From NCBI RefSeq assembly GCF_024323335.1, contig NC_066579.1:4169001-4233000 (forward strand): a DNA stretch of 64,000 nt, in the 5' to 3' direction. Each line of letters begins with the position of its first letter. Position 1 is the stretch's first letter. This DNA is from Lathyrus oleraceus (taxonomy: Eukaryota; Streptophyta; Magnoliopsida; Fabales; Fabaceae). Both the position numbers and the translations under genes were made by a program. The notes under the pieces are model-generated. The model was given only the letters and a program-made list of their open reading frames with translations, ran no database searches and was not told the origin of the DNA. Shown here piece after piece: positions 10,258-21,900 of the stretch.

Positions 10258-13200
10258 CTAAAGCCAATCAGGCATAACTCTAATGCCCATAGATCTAGTA
10301 TGGTCACCATGCTTCTGTTGCGCAAGAGGCTTTGTCAGTGGGTCAGCAATATTGTCAAGTCTAGGTACTCTTCATATTTTCACATCTCCTATATCTATTA
10401 TCTCTCGAATGAGGTGATAACTCCTAAGTATGTGTTTTGATCGTTGGTGAGATCTAGGCTCCTTAGCTTGTGCGATAGCACCATTTTCATCACAATAGAT
10501 ATCAATGAGATCCACAACTTTAGGAACTATGCCGAGTTTACTAATGAACTTTTTGATCCAAATAGCTTCCTTTTCTGCACTTGAGGCAGCAATATACTCG
10601 GGCTCGGTTGTAGAATCAATAACTGTATCTTTCTTTGAACTTTTCCAGCTCACAGCGCCACCGTTTAAGCAAAACACAAAACCAGATTGTGATCTAAAGT
10701 CATCCTTATCTGTTTTGAAGCTAGCATCGGTGTATCCAATTACATCAAGCTCTCCCTGACCTCCATATGCCAAGAATGAGTCCTTAGTCCCTCTCAAATA
10801 CTTAAGGATATTCTTGACAGCTACCCAATGAGCACCACCGGGATCAGATTGGTACCTACTTGTTGCACTTAAAGCATACGAGACATCTGGTCGAGTACAT
10901 AACATGGCCTACATGATAGATCCTATTGCATATGCATATGGAATCTTATTCATGTGATCCCTTTCTTCCTTAGTTGAAGGGGATTATGTTTTTGATAGAC
11001 ACAAGCCATGTTGCATAGGTATGAATCCTTTCTTGGAATCATGCATATTAAAGCGTCTCAACACTTTGTCTATGTATGTACTCTGACTTAGGCCAAGCAG
11101 TTTTTGTGATCTATCTATATATATCATGATTCCTAATATATAGGCTGCTTCACCTAGGTCCTTCATAGAAAAACATTTCCCCAACCAAGACTTTACTTGT
11201 TGTAGGGTAGGGACATCGTTTCCAATGAGTAATATGTCATCTACATATAATACCAGGAAGACGGTCATGCTCCCACTAACCTTCTTGTAGACACAAGGAT
11301 CATCTTCATTCTTGATGAATTCATATTATTTTACTGTTTCATCAAAACGAAGATTCCAACTTCTAAAAGCTTGCTTCAATCCATAGATTGATCTTTGTAA
11401 CTTACATATCTTTTGGGCTTCTTCTAGTATGTCAAATCTTCCAGGTTGTGTCATGTACACATCCTCAAGAAGATTCCCATTAAGGAAAGCAATTTTAACA
11501 TCCATCTTCCATATTTCATAATCATGATATGCAGCGATAGCAAGTAAAATCCGAACAGATTTAAGCATTGCAACTGGTGAAAAGGTTTCATCATAGTCAA
11601 CCCCATGAACTTGCTCATACCCTTTTGCAACTAGTCTTGCCTTATAGGTATGTACCTTACCATCCATGCCAGTCTTCTTTTTGAAGACCCACTTGTATCC
11701 TATAGGGTTAACTCCTACATGAGGCTCTACCAAGGTCCAAACCTGGTTTTTGTACATGGAATCCATTTCAGATTTCATGGCTTCTAGCCACTTCTCAGAC
11801 TCGGCACCAGTTATGGCCTCTTGGTAGGTCACAGGCTCATCTTGATCCATGAGTAATACATCACCTTGATCAGTTATGAGATATCCATATCTCTCAGGTA
11901 GGTGACATATCCTGTTTGACCTACGCTGGTCTTGTTCTACTTGAGAAGGTTTCTCTTCCACAACTACTTGTGTATCCTGCTCTATTTCCTCCATATGTGT
12001 ATCAATGCTTTGTAATTCTTGAATTTCTTCAAGCTCTACATTCCTCCCACTGATTCCTTTGGAAATAAAATCCTTTTCTAGGAAAGCTCCAGTTCGAGCG
12101 AGAAACACTTTGCCCTCATAAGGATTGTATAAGTAATACCCTCTTGTTTCTTTAGGATACCCCACAAATAAGCATTTGTCAGATTTAGGCTCAGGCTTAG
12201 TTGAAATTTGTCATTTCACATAAACTTCTCAACCCCAAATATTCATATAAGACATATGTGGTTTCTTACCACTCCATATCTCATATGGTGTCTTCTCAAC
12301 CTTTTTGGATGGAACACGGTTAAGTGTGTAAGCTGTTGTCAATAGTGCATGTCCCCAAAAGGAGTTTGGAAGATCAGCGTGGCTCATCATGGATCGGACC
12401 ATGTCTAATAAGGTTTGATTTCTTCTCTCAGATGCACCTTTTCATTGGGGTGTTCCAGGAGGAGTAAGTTGGGAAAGGATCCCACACTCTTTCAGATGGT
12501 CATCAAACTCTAGGCTTAAATACTCACCACCTCGATTTGATCGAAGAGTTTTAATATTCTTACCTAGTTGGTTTTGTACTTCATTCTTGAATTCTTTGAA
12601 CTTTTTAAAGGACTCTGATTTGTGTTTCATTAAATACACATAACCATATCTACTAAAATCATCAATAAATGTGATGAACTACTGAAAACCTCCTCTGGAT
12701 GGTATGTTCAGTGGTCCACATACATCAGTATGTATGAGGGCCAAAAGATCATTACCTCTTTCACCTTTTCCTATGAATGGAGACTTTGTCATCTTTCCAA
12801 TTAAACAAGATCTGCATGTCTCATATGATTCATAATCAAAAGAGTCTAAGAGTCCATCTTTATGGAGTTTGGAAATGCGTTTCTCATTTATGTGGCCTAA
12901 TTGACAATCCAAAGGTAAGTTGGATTTAACTCATTAGGTTTTATCCTTTTAGTATTAATGTTATAAATAGGCATTTCAAGATCAAGGACATATAGTCCAT
13001 TGTTCATTTGTGCAGTAGCATAGAATATATCATTCAAATAAATGGAGCAACAATTGTTCTTTATTATAAATGAAAAACCAAACTTGTCCAAACAAGAAAC
13101 GAAAATAATATTCCTGCTAATTGCAGGTACATAATAACAGTTCTCTAACTGGATTATTAAACCACTAGGTAAAGTCAATACATAAGTTCCTACGGCTAAA

Positions 13201-14215
13201 GCAGCAACCTTTGCTCCATTGCCAACTCGTAGGTCAACTTCACCTTTTGCCAAATCTCTACTCCTTTTTAGCCCCTACACATTGGTACAAATGTGATAAC
13301 TGCATCTAGTATCTAATACCCATGATGCAGAAGTAGATAAATTAATTTCAATAACAAAAATACCTGAAGTTGAAGTCTCTACTCCATTCTTCTTATCTTC
13401 CAGGTACTTTGGGTAGTTTCTCTTCCAGTGTCCGATCTTACCACAATGGAAGCAAGTGCCTTCCTTTTCTATGCATCCACTAGGCTTCAAAGCAGGATAA
13501 GTGGGTTTGGGTTTGGCAACTTCCTTGCCTTTCCCTTTATCACCCTGCTTGGTGGGTCTTTTGTCTGTCTCTTTCCATTTTCGATCATCAGAATGGACTT
13601 CTCTTTTGACTTCAGATTCTACTCAGCAGTTCTTAACATGGATAGCACTTCAAGAAGAGATTTATCCATATCATTCATATTGAAATTAAGGACAAATTGA
13701 CTGAATCTATCTGGCAACAATTGCAAGATCAAATCAGTTGCAAGTTCCTTTCCGAGGAGAAAACCCAACCTCCCAAGGTTCTCCACATACCCAATCATCT
13801 TGAGCACATGGGGACCTATATGGGCTACCTCATCTAACTTGCCTTAAAAAAGGGCTTTTGAAACTTCAAACCTTTCATGCCTTTCCTGCTCTTGATAGAG
13901 CATCTTCAGGTGTTCGATCATATCGAACGCTGCCATGTTCTCATGTTGCTTTTGCAACTTTGAGTTCCTAGTAGCTAGCATGACGCAAGCAGTTCCATTG
14001 GCATCATCGACATGCTTCTTATAAACATATCTTTCTGCCTTAGGTGCAGAACTAGGAGGTTCCTCTTCAGGAACAGGTTTCTCCAAGACATACAACTTTC
14101 TATCATGTTTGAGGATAATCCTCAGATTTCGGTGCCAATCCAGAAAATTTATCCCAGACAATTTTTCCTTATCAAGGAATGATCATAAAATGTTGTTAGA
14201 GGTGTTTGTTGTCAT
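10258..14215 (-). pseudogene. Copia gag-pol polyprotein, disrupted
   Basis: A single-frame copia polyprotein broken by several stops and frameshifts. The start ATG is at 14215-14213, followed by an early stop about 10 codons in. Gag runs to about 13600. The zinc knuckle (CFHCGKIGHWKRNY, near 13450) has lost its last Cys to Tyr. The protease signature reads LDTRCSYH instead of LDTG (near 13310). GAG-pre-integrase and integrase follow (12912-12240, with a stop near 12680). RT is at 12165-10984; its YVDD (YVDDILLIGND) is near 11244, but the ORF is cut at about 11326. RNase H (YTDASF near 10735, ending DWL before the stop at 10260) has a frameshift near 10380. Both the lost knuckle Cys and the altered protease Gly would be inactivating. 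Family assignment is certain; clade is not. Confidence 0.92.
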
Positions 14216-15842
14216 GGTAATCTACATGAAAATAATGAAAATATAAGTATCAATGATATATTTAATTAGGCCTTTAATTGAATATGCTCCCACTATTTTA
14301 CTCAAAACATATGACCCTCACCATTTGATTCGGAAAATCCCGTTGGAAGATTTTCTAGTGGGTCGAGATCCATATTTCACTTTGTTTTAAGTCCGCATAG
14401 GCGGAAACTAGGTTATTTAGGTAGGAAATCCTTCCAATTGTATCTAATACAACTCTTGAATATTTTAGTTGGGTGAATAACTCCTTATTCCAATTTATCA
14501 CATGGACCATTTCCAACTCTTGCTTCTAAACATATATAATCTTATTATAATTTGTTTAGTTAAGTTTGACCCATTGTTTTAGCAATTGGATATTACAATT
14601 ATCCCATCGCACCTTAATAATATAGAACATGCACCTCGCGTAGGCGAAACCTACATTATTTGATACTAGTCTTGATGAGTGCTAAAACTTGGAAAGCATA
14701 AACTTAATATTTAATTTGAGGGAATTTGCAATTATTCTGATCTCACCGGCTTATTTATCATATAAATCGTCTCTCACATGCACCAACATACATTCACATG
14801 CATCAACATACATACAAAATGAAACAGTTATGGCCCCTAGTGCAATTGTTCTCCCAAGCCAATGAGAGAACCTAAGCTAACCTAATAACGATCTAAGCTT
14901 CTCCAAGCAAGATCTTCAAGGTTGTCCTCCTTTGATGTATTCTTCTCTTTCTTCAGAATATGACATTACATCAAATAAACTCGTTTTACATACGAGGGAG
15001 TGAGATGAGAAAAGAAGTTACATTAAGAGATTAAAAGAAAGGCACGACACGCAGGTCATATTTTAAAATCCCAAAACAAAATAAAGGAAAACTAAGGCCA
15101 TAACCGATCACCACAAGACAATAGTAATAAACACATTATTATTATTAATTTAAATTTTGTTAATTAAATAAACCAAATTAAATTTCGGCGATCGATCACA
15201 CTACGCAGAGTTAACCGGGGGTTCCGCTGCCCAATCAGCGGATGATGGTTCAAGGGGGCAGCGCCCCCTGCAGGGTTGTTAGGGGCAGCGCCCCGACATA
15301 AAATTTAATGAATAGTTTATTTGAAATCGATATCGATTTTCGCATCAATACTTGATACTTTAAAGCACAACTCTTGCGCAGTCACAACCCTAATCGCATA
15401 ACTCTTTAACAGCACAACCCTTGTACTGTCATGAACCCTAATGCACAAATTTCATACCGTCAAACACACCTCGATTGTTAATTCAGTATATTGATCAACA
15501 CGTCCTTGCTTCACCATACTTTCAAAGGAAAACAACCATTAAGTGTTTGAATGAATGAAAGAGAAATAATATATCATATATATCGTATTTTGCATCAGAA
15601 TTCCTTATATCATATTATTAACTTGATCGATCTTAATTGTGTAGCCTATGGAGGATCGATGTATCGCTACTTAACCATACTAACGTCGGATTCCGAAGCA
15701 TAGTCAACATCAATCATCCATATCGTGCACACATGATGTCAAATTTAATTACTCGTTTATTCTTTGATTCATTTTGTCTTTTAATCGTATTAATACAGAA
15801 AATACAGAAAATAAATAGCTATCGAATGCATGGTTTTGTAAG
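14216..15842 (-). other. Copia 5' leader, untranslated
   Basis: 1.6 kb between the PBS and the gag start, AT-rich except for a GC-rich patch at 15180-15300. No ORF with recognisable similarity is present. The GC-rich patch holds twin hairpins listed separately. Confidence 0.7.
15253..15294 (-). other. Twin GC-rich hairpins in the copia leader
   Basis: AGGGGGCAGCGCCCCCT (15253-15269) and GGGGCAGCGCCCC (15282-15294) are two inverted repeats with the same three-base AGC loop. They stand out sharply in AT-rich surroundings. Structured leader RNA used in dimerisation or packaging is a possible role, by analogy only. Confidence 0.6.
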
Positions 15843-15856
15843 TGGCTCTGATACCA
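15843..15856 (-). other. Primer-binding site of the copia element (tRNA-iMet type)
   Basis: The minus strand reads TGGTATCAGAGCCA one base inside the 5' LTR, the standard copia site for the initiator methionine tRNA. Confidence 0.9.
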
Positions 15857-15857
15857 C

Positions 15858-16085
15858 TGAAGGAGAATAGCGATCCAAAATGCAACGAAATTTAAAAATT
15901 TCTCCTTTAGTGATCCGTACGAATGGGCATGATCAGTGATAGAATCATTACCTCTTGTGACGATTGAAACCTTTGATGCAGATCTACAGAGCGATCAGAA
16001 ACGTTGAATGATGACAACGCCTCTACTCACTCCACACGAATGGATTCCTTCAATCTTAGTTCTAGCTGCTACGAATGAAGGCTTT

Positions 16086-16165
<80 letters not shown>

Positions 16166-17251
16166 CGAAATTACAACTGAACAAATGCTTCTGCACAAGG
16201 GTTCTATTTGTGTGGGCTGTAAGCTAAAAATCCCACTTAGGTGTATGTGGCCCATATCTTATGATATACCAAAATCACTTAAGCACGTGGTACCTTACCA
16301 TATTTCATATTCTACTTAAGTGCACCGTACCTTACGATGTTCTATAATATACTTAAATGGATCATACCTTACGGTATTCCTTATTTACTCTATCTCTCAT
16401 CAATCTGTCCTTTTGTGTGTGACCCTGTTGGTTCTCGCGACATAGGTAATTATATTAAATCACATATTTAACATAATAAATAGTGAGTGGTATCTAGCAA
16501 CACATCACTGCTACCTAAGACACGAAAATGTCATGTGATCTGAAAAATCCTTTTGTGATGATACTTATGTGTACAATTACCCTTTTGCCCCTATGTCTAT
16601 ATTGAACACAAGGCATAGACCGTGTCATCGTTGTCCAGTTCAATATTGGGCCCGTAGACATTTATCCTGTTACGCAGGATGGATAAAATTCCATCTAGGT
16701 CACTCATGTCCCTCAGCATGCTTCGTGGAGTACTCATTAGCTGTCTTTATGGTCATTCAGTTATGGACAATGTTTGATCAGCAATAAGGCACTCGACTCT
16801 ACATCTAGGGTTCATAGTGGTTTCAGGTCAAAGGGTGGTGTACACCACTATCACCATGAGAATAACTTATGACACTTTGCATAACATTCTACATAGTATT
16901 CTCATAGCGGGTCAGTCCAGTATAAATATTACTCTTAATATTCATACCTATGTTTAAGACTTGATAACTCCTTATCCATGATCCATGAGACGTGATCATC
17001 AGTCTATATACATAATAGTCTTAATGCTTTAATGTTATTCCCCTTTACAACAAAGCTCGACTACGGATAATTTAAGAATAGTGTCCTTATGTTTAATGGG
17101 ATCTCGTGATTAAGTCACACTTGATACATTAAACGGACTAACTATTCTAGGGACTTTATTAAACAAACATAATAAAGAAAAAACCTTTTATTATTAATAA
17201 ATAATTCGATACAAGTACCAAAAGTATTGGCCTTTAGGGCTTACACCAACA
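15858..17251 (-). repeat. 5' LTR of the copia element (right copy)
   Basis: Minus-strand LTR starting TGTTGGTGTAAGCCC (17251 inward) and ending TCA next to the PBS. Relative to the left copy it has an expanded (GA)n tract (16088-16160). It also carries a 12-bp deletion at about 16209 that removes the TATA box, so the promoter that should drive the element is probably dead. The start has four extra bases (TTGG) compared with the left copy. Confidence 0.9.
16088..16160. repeat. (GA)n microsatellite, about 36 units
   Basis: An uninterrupted GA run within the copia 5' LTR. The matching tract in the other LTR (9124-9142) has about 9 to 10 units, so it changed length after insertion. Confidence 0.95.
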
Positions 17252-18411
17252 CTTTTGGGGATGGAATTGTTCAAAAAGACTCCTGAGGGAGTTTTGCTTA
17301 AATGTCTTAGTGAACCGGAGGCATATTTAGATTTTTTGACTGTCCATAGTGGGGCATATGGGGCGCACAAAGTTGGACATAAAATTAAATGATTATTATT
17401 TCGCCAAGGGATGTATTGGCCCACCATGTAAAAAACTGCGTCGAATTCGCCAAAGGATGCCAAGAGTGTCAGGTACATGCAGGCATACAACATGTCCTTA
17501 CGAGCTAACTACACTCTATAGTCAAACCTTGGCATTTTAGAGGCTGGGCTTTAGATTTGGTTGGGGAAATTCGACCACCATCATCTAAGAATCAAAGGTA
17601 TATCTTGGTTGGCATTGATTATTTTACAAAATGGATCGAAGCTATACCTTTGCCAAATGTAGGCAAAGAAGATATGATTGAATTTATCCAGAAACACATC
17701 ATTTACAGATTTGGGATCCCAGAGACCGTTACAACGGATCAAGGATCAGTATTTACTGGTCGAAAGATGCAAGAATTTGCTAAGGAAATGAGTTTCAAAT
17801 TGTTAACATCTACGCCATATTACGCCCAGGCTAAGTGTCAGGTCGAAGCAGCAAATAAGGTGGTAATTGGTTTGATCAAGAAACATGTAGGGCAGAAACC
17901 TAGAAATTGGCACAAAACTTTAGATCAGATTTTGTGGGCATGTCGAACCTCTCCCAAGGAAGCCACTAATTCGACCCCATTTTGACTGACCTTTGGTCAT
18001 GATGCAGTTTTACCAGTAGAAATTTACCTACAACCAACAAGGATTCAGAGGCATCATGAAATTCCATCAGAATCATATTGGAACATGATGCTAGATGAGT
18101 TAGTCGATCTAGATGAAGAGAGACTAAATGCCTTGGAATTATTGAAAAAGCAGAAGAAGAGAGTGGAGAATCTTATAATAAGAAGGTTAAAGTTAATACA
18201 TTTTCGCCTAAAGATTTGGTTTAGAAAGTTATCCTTCCAATGGATCAAAAGGATAAGGCCCTATGGAAATGGTCTCCCAAATGGGAAGGCCCATTTCAAA
18301 TTTTGTATGTTTTCTCTAACGGTGCTTATGAGATCGAAGAACTTAGTAAACACAAAAGAATCTTAAGAGTGAATGGAAAACATTTAAAAAAAATATAAGC
18401 CAGCGCTTTAA
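17252..18411 (+). pseudogene. Host Tat element: integrase fragment
   Basis: Continuation of the pol interrupted at 8888. It starts in the pre-integrase linker (MELFKKTPEGV), passes a decayed HHCC region (stops near 17390-17430), then shows the integrase core. The core has D near 17551, D near 17735 (TTDQGS) and E near 17845 (CQVEAANK). Stops include TGA at 17983 (probably from CGA) and TAG near 18220 in place of Trp. A one-base A-run expansion shifts the last codons, which would end near 18411. The C-terminal tail (ILRVNGKHLKK) is typical of Tat pol. No chromodomain is present. Non-functional. Confidence 0.88.
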
Positions 18412-18581
18412 GAGATAAGAATAATAAACGAGTAATTGCATTAAAATAAGTTGAAGCCAACATGGCAATGTAAAATATTACCAATATGGCTGGAATTCGT
18501 TACAAGGGCCCAAAGGGCTATTAATAAATACAAGTAAAACCAAAAGTCATTAAGAAATAAATGATGATAAGGAGACCAAAG

Positions 18582-18926
18582 TTAAAATGGGAGATGATTC
18601 TTCATATGAAGGTATTTTGTCTTATGAAGCTCCAGACGTTTCTCACACAGAGATCGTTTCGACCGAAAAGTCATGAGCTCTGCCTCTAGTTTACGCGCTT
18701 TTTCGACAAACTCCAAGCCAAAATCTAGCTCCTTAGCCATGGAAGCCTCATCGAACTTTAAGAGTTCATCTTTGCGTTTTTTGCTTCAGTGATCTTGGCC
18801 TGAAGTTCCCTTGTTTGTGCTTCCCAAGAGGCAATGTCATGATCATGGTTTTCGATCTCTTCCTGGCTTTTCTTCTTCGTCTCCTCTAGTTCCAGCGCCT
18901 TGTTGGTCGATTCACTAGTTGCATCC
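18582..18926 (-). pseudogene. Antisense PMD ORF of the host Tat element, 3' end
   Basis: C-terminal part of the minus-strand protein whose N-terminal part is at 39964-43860; the 21-kb element 2 separates them. Charged, heptad-like sequence (LELEETKKKSQEEIENHDHD...) suggests a coiled coil. A one-base length change in an A run near 18785 breaks the frame; after it the frame stays open to a stop at 18582-18584. The join across the CATCC duplication is in frame. The 18412-18581 spacer between the integrase end and this ORF end has no further feature. Confidence 0.75.
18922..18926 (+). other. Target-site duplication, left copy (CATCC)
   Basis: CATCC abuts the 5' LTR start at 18927 and is repeated exactly at 39959-39963 after the 3' LTR. 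This fixes both ends of element 2. Confidence 0.95.
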
Positions 18927-21900
18927 TGTAACACCTCAAAATTTGCCCTCCTCTCTTGGGACTAGCTTAACATATTGCATTGCATTTCTTAGGTCATTAG
19001 TAATTAGCATGTTGCATATCATGTGGCTACTTTGTGCAAATCATCCTCCTAGGTCTTGATCAGAAGATAAGAGGTTAAGATGCAAGCTGAGGGTTTCATT
19101 GATTGAATTGATCACTAGCCATATGAGGGTTTGTGATTCAAATTAGGGTTTCATGATTTCTCAAGGAGGTTGAGCTTTGTCTTGGTTGAAATGGTACATC
19201 ATCATCATCATGGTCTTGTCATCACCAAGAGGTTCATTGTTCATGATCAGATACCTTGAGATTAGGGTTTTGACCACTGGTCAACCCTAATCAGTTGAAT
19301 CATCTGCATTGTGCCAATCAGGGCTTGGCAAGGAGATGGGGTTTTCAATGGATATGGGGGTCATCATATGATTATTTTGAGCTTATGGAAGCTAGGGTTT
19401 CATCATTGAGCCATTTCATCAGGAGTTTGAAGCTCAACTTGATCAGTGCATAGCCAAATTCATCTATCAATCAAAAAAGTCAATTGTGGTCAACTGTGCC
19501 TGAAATGATGGATTTGGAGGTGGGAGAGAGTTAGAGACACTTCATTCAAGTCTAAACAAGTTTCATTTGGCATTTCAAACATCAAGAATGAAGAAAATAA
19601 AGTCAGATGGAAACTTTCCAAAAATAGAAAGTGACTTGTAATGGAAAATTGCCAGAAATGGAAAGTTTTTCACCTCAAAATTACGTGTCCAAAAGTGCTT
19701 CAAATGAAAAGTTGTTCAACATGAAAGTTGTAGATCTTGCTCTCACCTTTCCAAAAAGTCCAAGAACACTCATTTCTCATGTGTGGTTGGCAAATTATGA
19801 TCAAATCATTTTCAGAAAATGTTGAAATTCAAAGTGGCATAACTTTTGAATGGAAAGGCCAAATTGGGTGATCTTTGTTTGAGCAAACCACATTTGATGT
19901 GTACTTTCATGATACATCATCACATTTCATCAAAAATCATCATAGCAAAAGTCCATTTTTCAAGTGTTCATTTTGAAAATTGGTGGGAAAAAAGGTCAAT
20001 TTCCAAAATACAAGGCATTTGCACACAAAACCTTTTCCAACACACCATGAACATCAAATAGGACTTGCTTGAACTGGTTTTGTACTGTTGCATTGGCTGA
20101 ATTAGAAAAGGGCATTTTGGCCAATTATGCATAAACCTCATTTTGCTAATTCACTTCCAATTTGCCTAATTGTGATTAACACTTGGATTAAGACATGGTA
20201 TAAGATCATAATCATAACAGAAAATGATAATGACATTTTCATTTCTCAGATCTAACAAACTTTTCATCCAAAAACCTCTCAATTTTCTTCAAACTTTTTC
20301 ACACTTTTTCACCATTTTCCATTGAATTGCTTCATTCTTTTTGCTGTTTCGTGTGTGATCTCTCTTCTGCAGGACCTTGTGAAGAACTGTTGATCAAAAC
20401 TTTGGCCAAAGAATTGAGGAATTGGAACTGTTGCATCCAAGAACATTCATGGCAGTTTGAAGATTCTACAATCTGGAGTTGTTTTGAACTGAAAGAACTC
20501 TTCCATTCATCTTCTGCATCATCAAGCATTATCTGTTTTCAGCTTTTGGACTTTGAAACGCGCGAAATCACCAACTGCATCATCATAAGGTTAGATTTCG
20601 ATTTCAACAATTGCTAAAATCATGATATGGCTTGTGTAGATCTAAGTTCATAGAGTAGCATGCAGCTTGTATAATTGATTTTCATTGAGAATCGAGTGAG
20701 AAATCTGGAATTTAAGATTGGATGTGAAAACTTCTTTTGATCGATTTGCTTAGCATGATAGGAATTAGGCTAAATCATGGTGATATTGTTGATGTACATG
20801 TTCGGACGAGTTCAGTGATATGCGATTTGTCCATTTTCGTGCTTGTTTGTTCTTGATGAATTTTCTGGAAATGATGAATGTATGAATGTTCAAGAACAAC
20901 TCCAGGACGCGTTTTGATCCGTGTTTTTCCATTTCATTTTCAAATTCTTGTTTCCCGCGTGCCTGAGCCAATCACGTTTTGCCATGGAATAAATTGAAAC
21001 GCTGCGTTTTGTCTTCGCTGCTTCATAATTACAATTCTGCCATTCCAGCATATTAAATCATTTTATTTTATTTTTTCATTTTTTATTTCACTTTGATCAT
21101 TCATTTTTAAAAATCCATAACTTCTTCAAAAATAATCCAAATTTGATGAGACTTTTTTCACCATTCTCCTTGTGATGTATACTTTTTTATGGTGATTATT
21201 AATATTTTTTTGCACGTGTGGAAAAATTAAATGCCTAGGGATTGTTTGAATGTGTCATTTGTGTACCATGCTCACCATTTTGATCATAAAATCTTGATGC
21301 TTCATTAGAAATTCATGAAATTTTTTGCGCATGTTCTAGACATCTTAAGGCGAATTTTGATATGTGGTTTGCAATTTTTTAGTTCCTGGTTGATGAGATA
21401 TGATTTTTTGAATAGAGGTGTGACAATTTGTGTCACACCATTCATTGTGCAACTTCATGATTTTATTTGCCATGCTTGTGGACCTTGGATTGAGCTGGAT
21501 TTTTGCATGATTGATCATATGGATGTTGAGAATACATGTGAATGTTTCTGGAATTTTTGATGGCATTTCCTATTTGATTGAAAATTTTCCCCCTGTTTGG
21601 TCATTTGTTGATTTTTTGTGATACATGTTTGTATTTGCTTTGTGAAATTCTGGTTATTAATTGGATGGATGTGAAATTTGGCATGTGTATTGTAGACATT
21701 TTGAAGTACATCATGGTTTTAGTCCCATTCATTTATCATGTGTTGTCTCTGTTTTATGGTTGGTTGAAGTTGATGCTTGTTTTGATGCCATGTATGAGCT
21801 TGCTTGAATTTGTGCTGACTTTCTGAATTTCATTGACCTACTTCCCTTGATCAAAATGAGCTGAAATTTGGTATGACTGACATGTTATGGATGCTATTTG

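Larger units (their letters stand above)
8894..17251 (-). mobile_element. Complete Ty1/copia element inserted in the host Tat element
   Basis: An 8.36-kb copia retrotransposon on the minus strand with two LTRs, an initiator-Met-type PBS, a polypurine tract and gag-PR-INT-RT-RH order. The flanks ATTTT (8889-8893) and CTTTT (17252-17256) look like a 5-bp target duplication with one change. Dropping the insertion and one copy puts the host pol back in register across the junction. The LTR copies differ at many positions, roughly 10 in the first 63 bases compared, so it is clearly older than element 2. All coding domains carry lesions. The clade within copia was not determined. Confidence 0.9.

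Noticed and set aside
20327..20617. 96-codon ORF inside the element 2 LTR, also at 36516-36806
   Set aside because: Present in both LTRs only because the LTRs are copies. It differs by one residue, lies in U3 and has no domain or promoter context.
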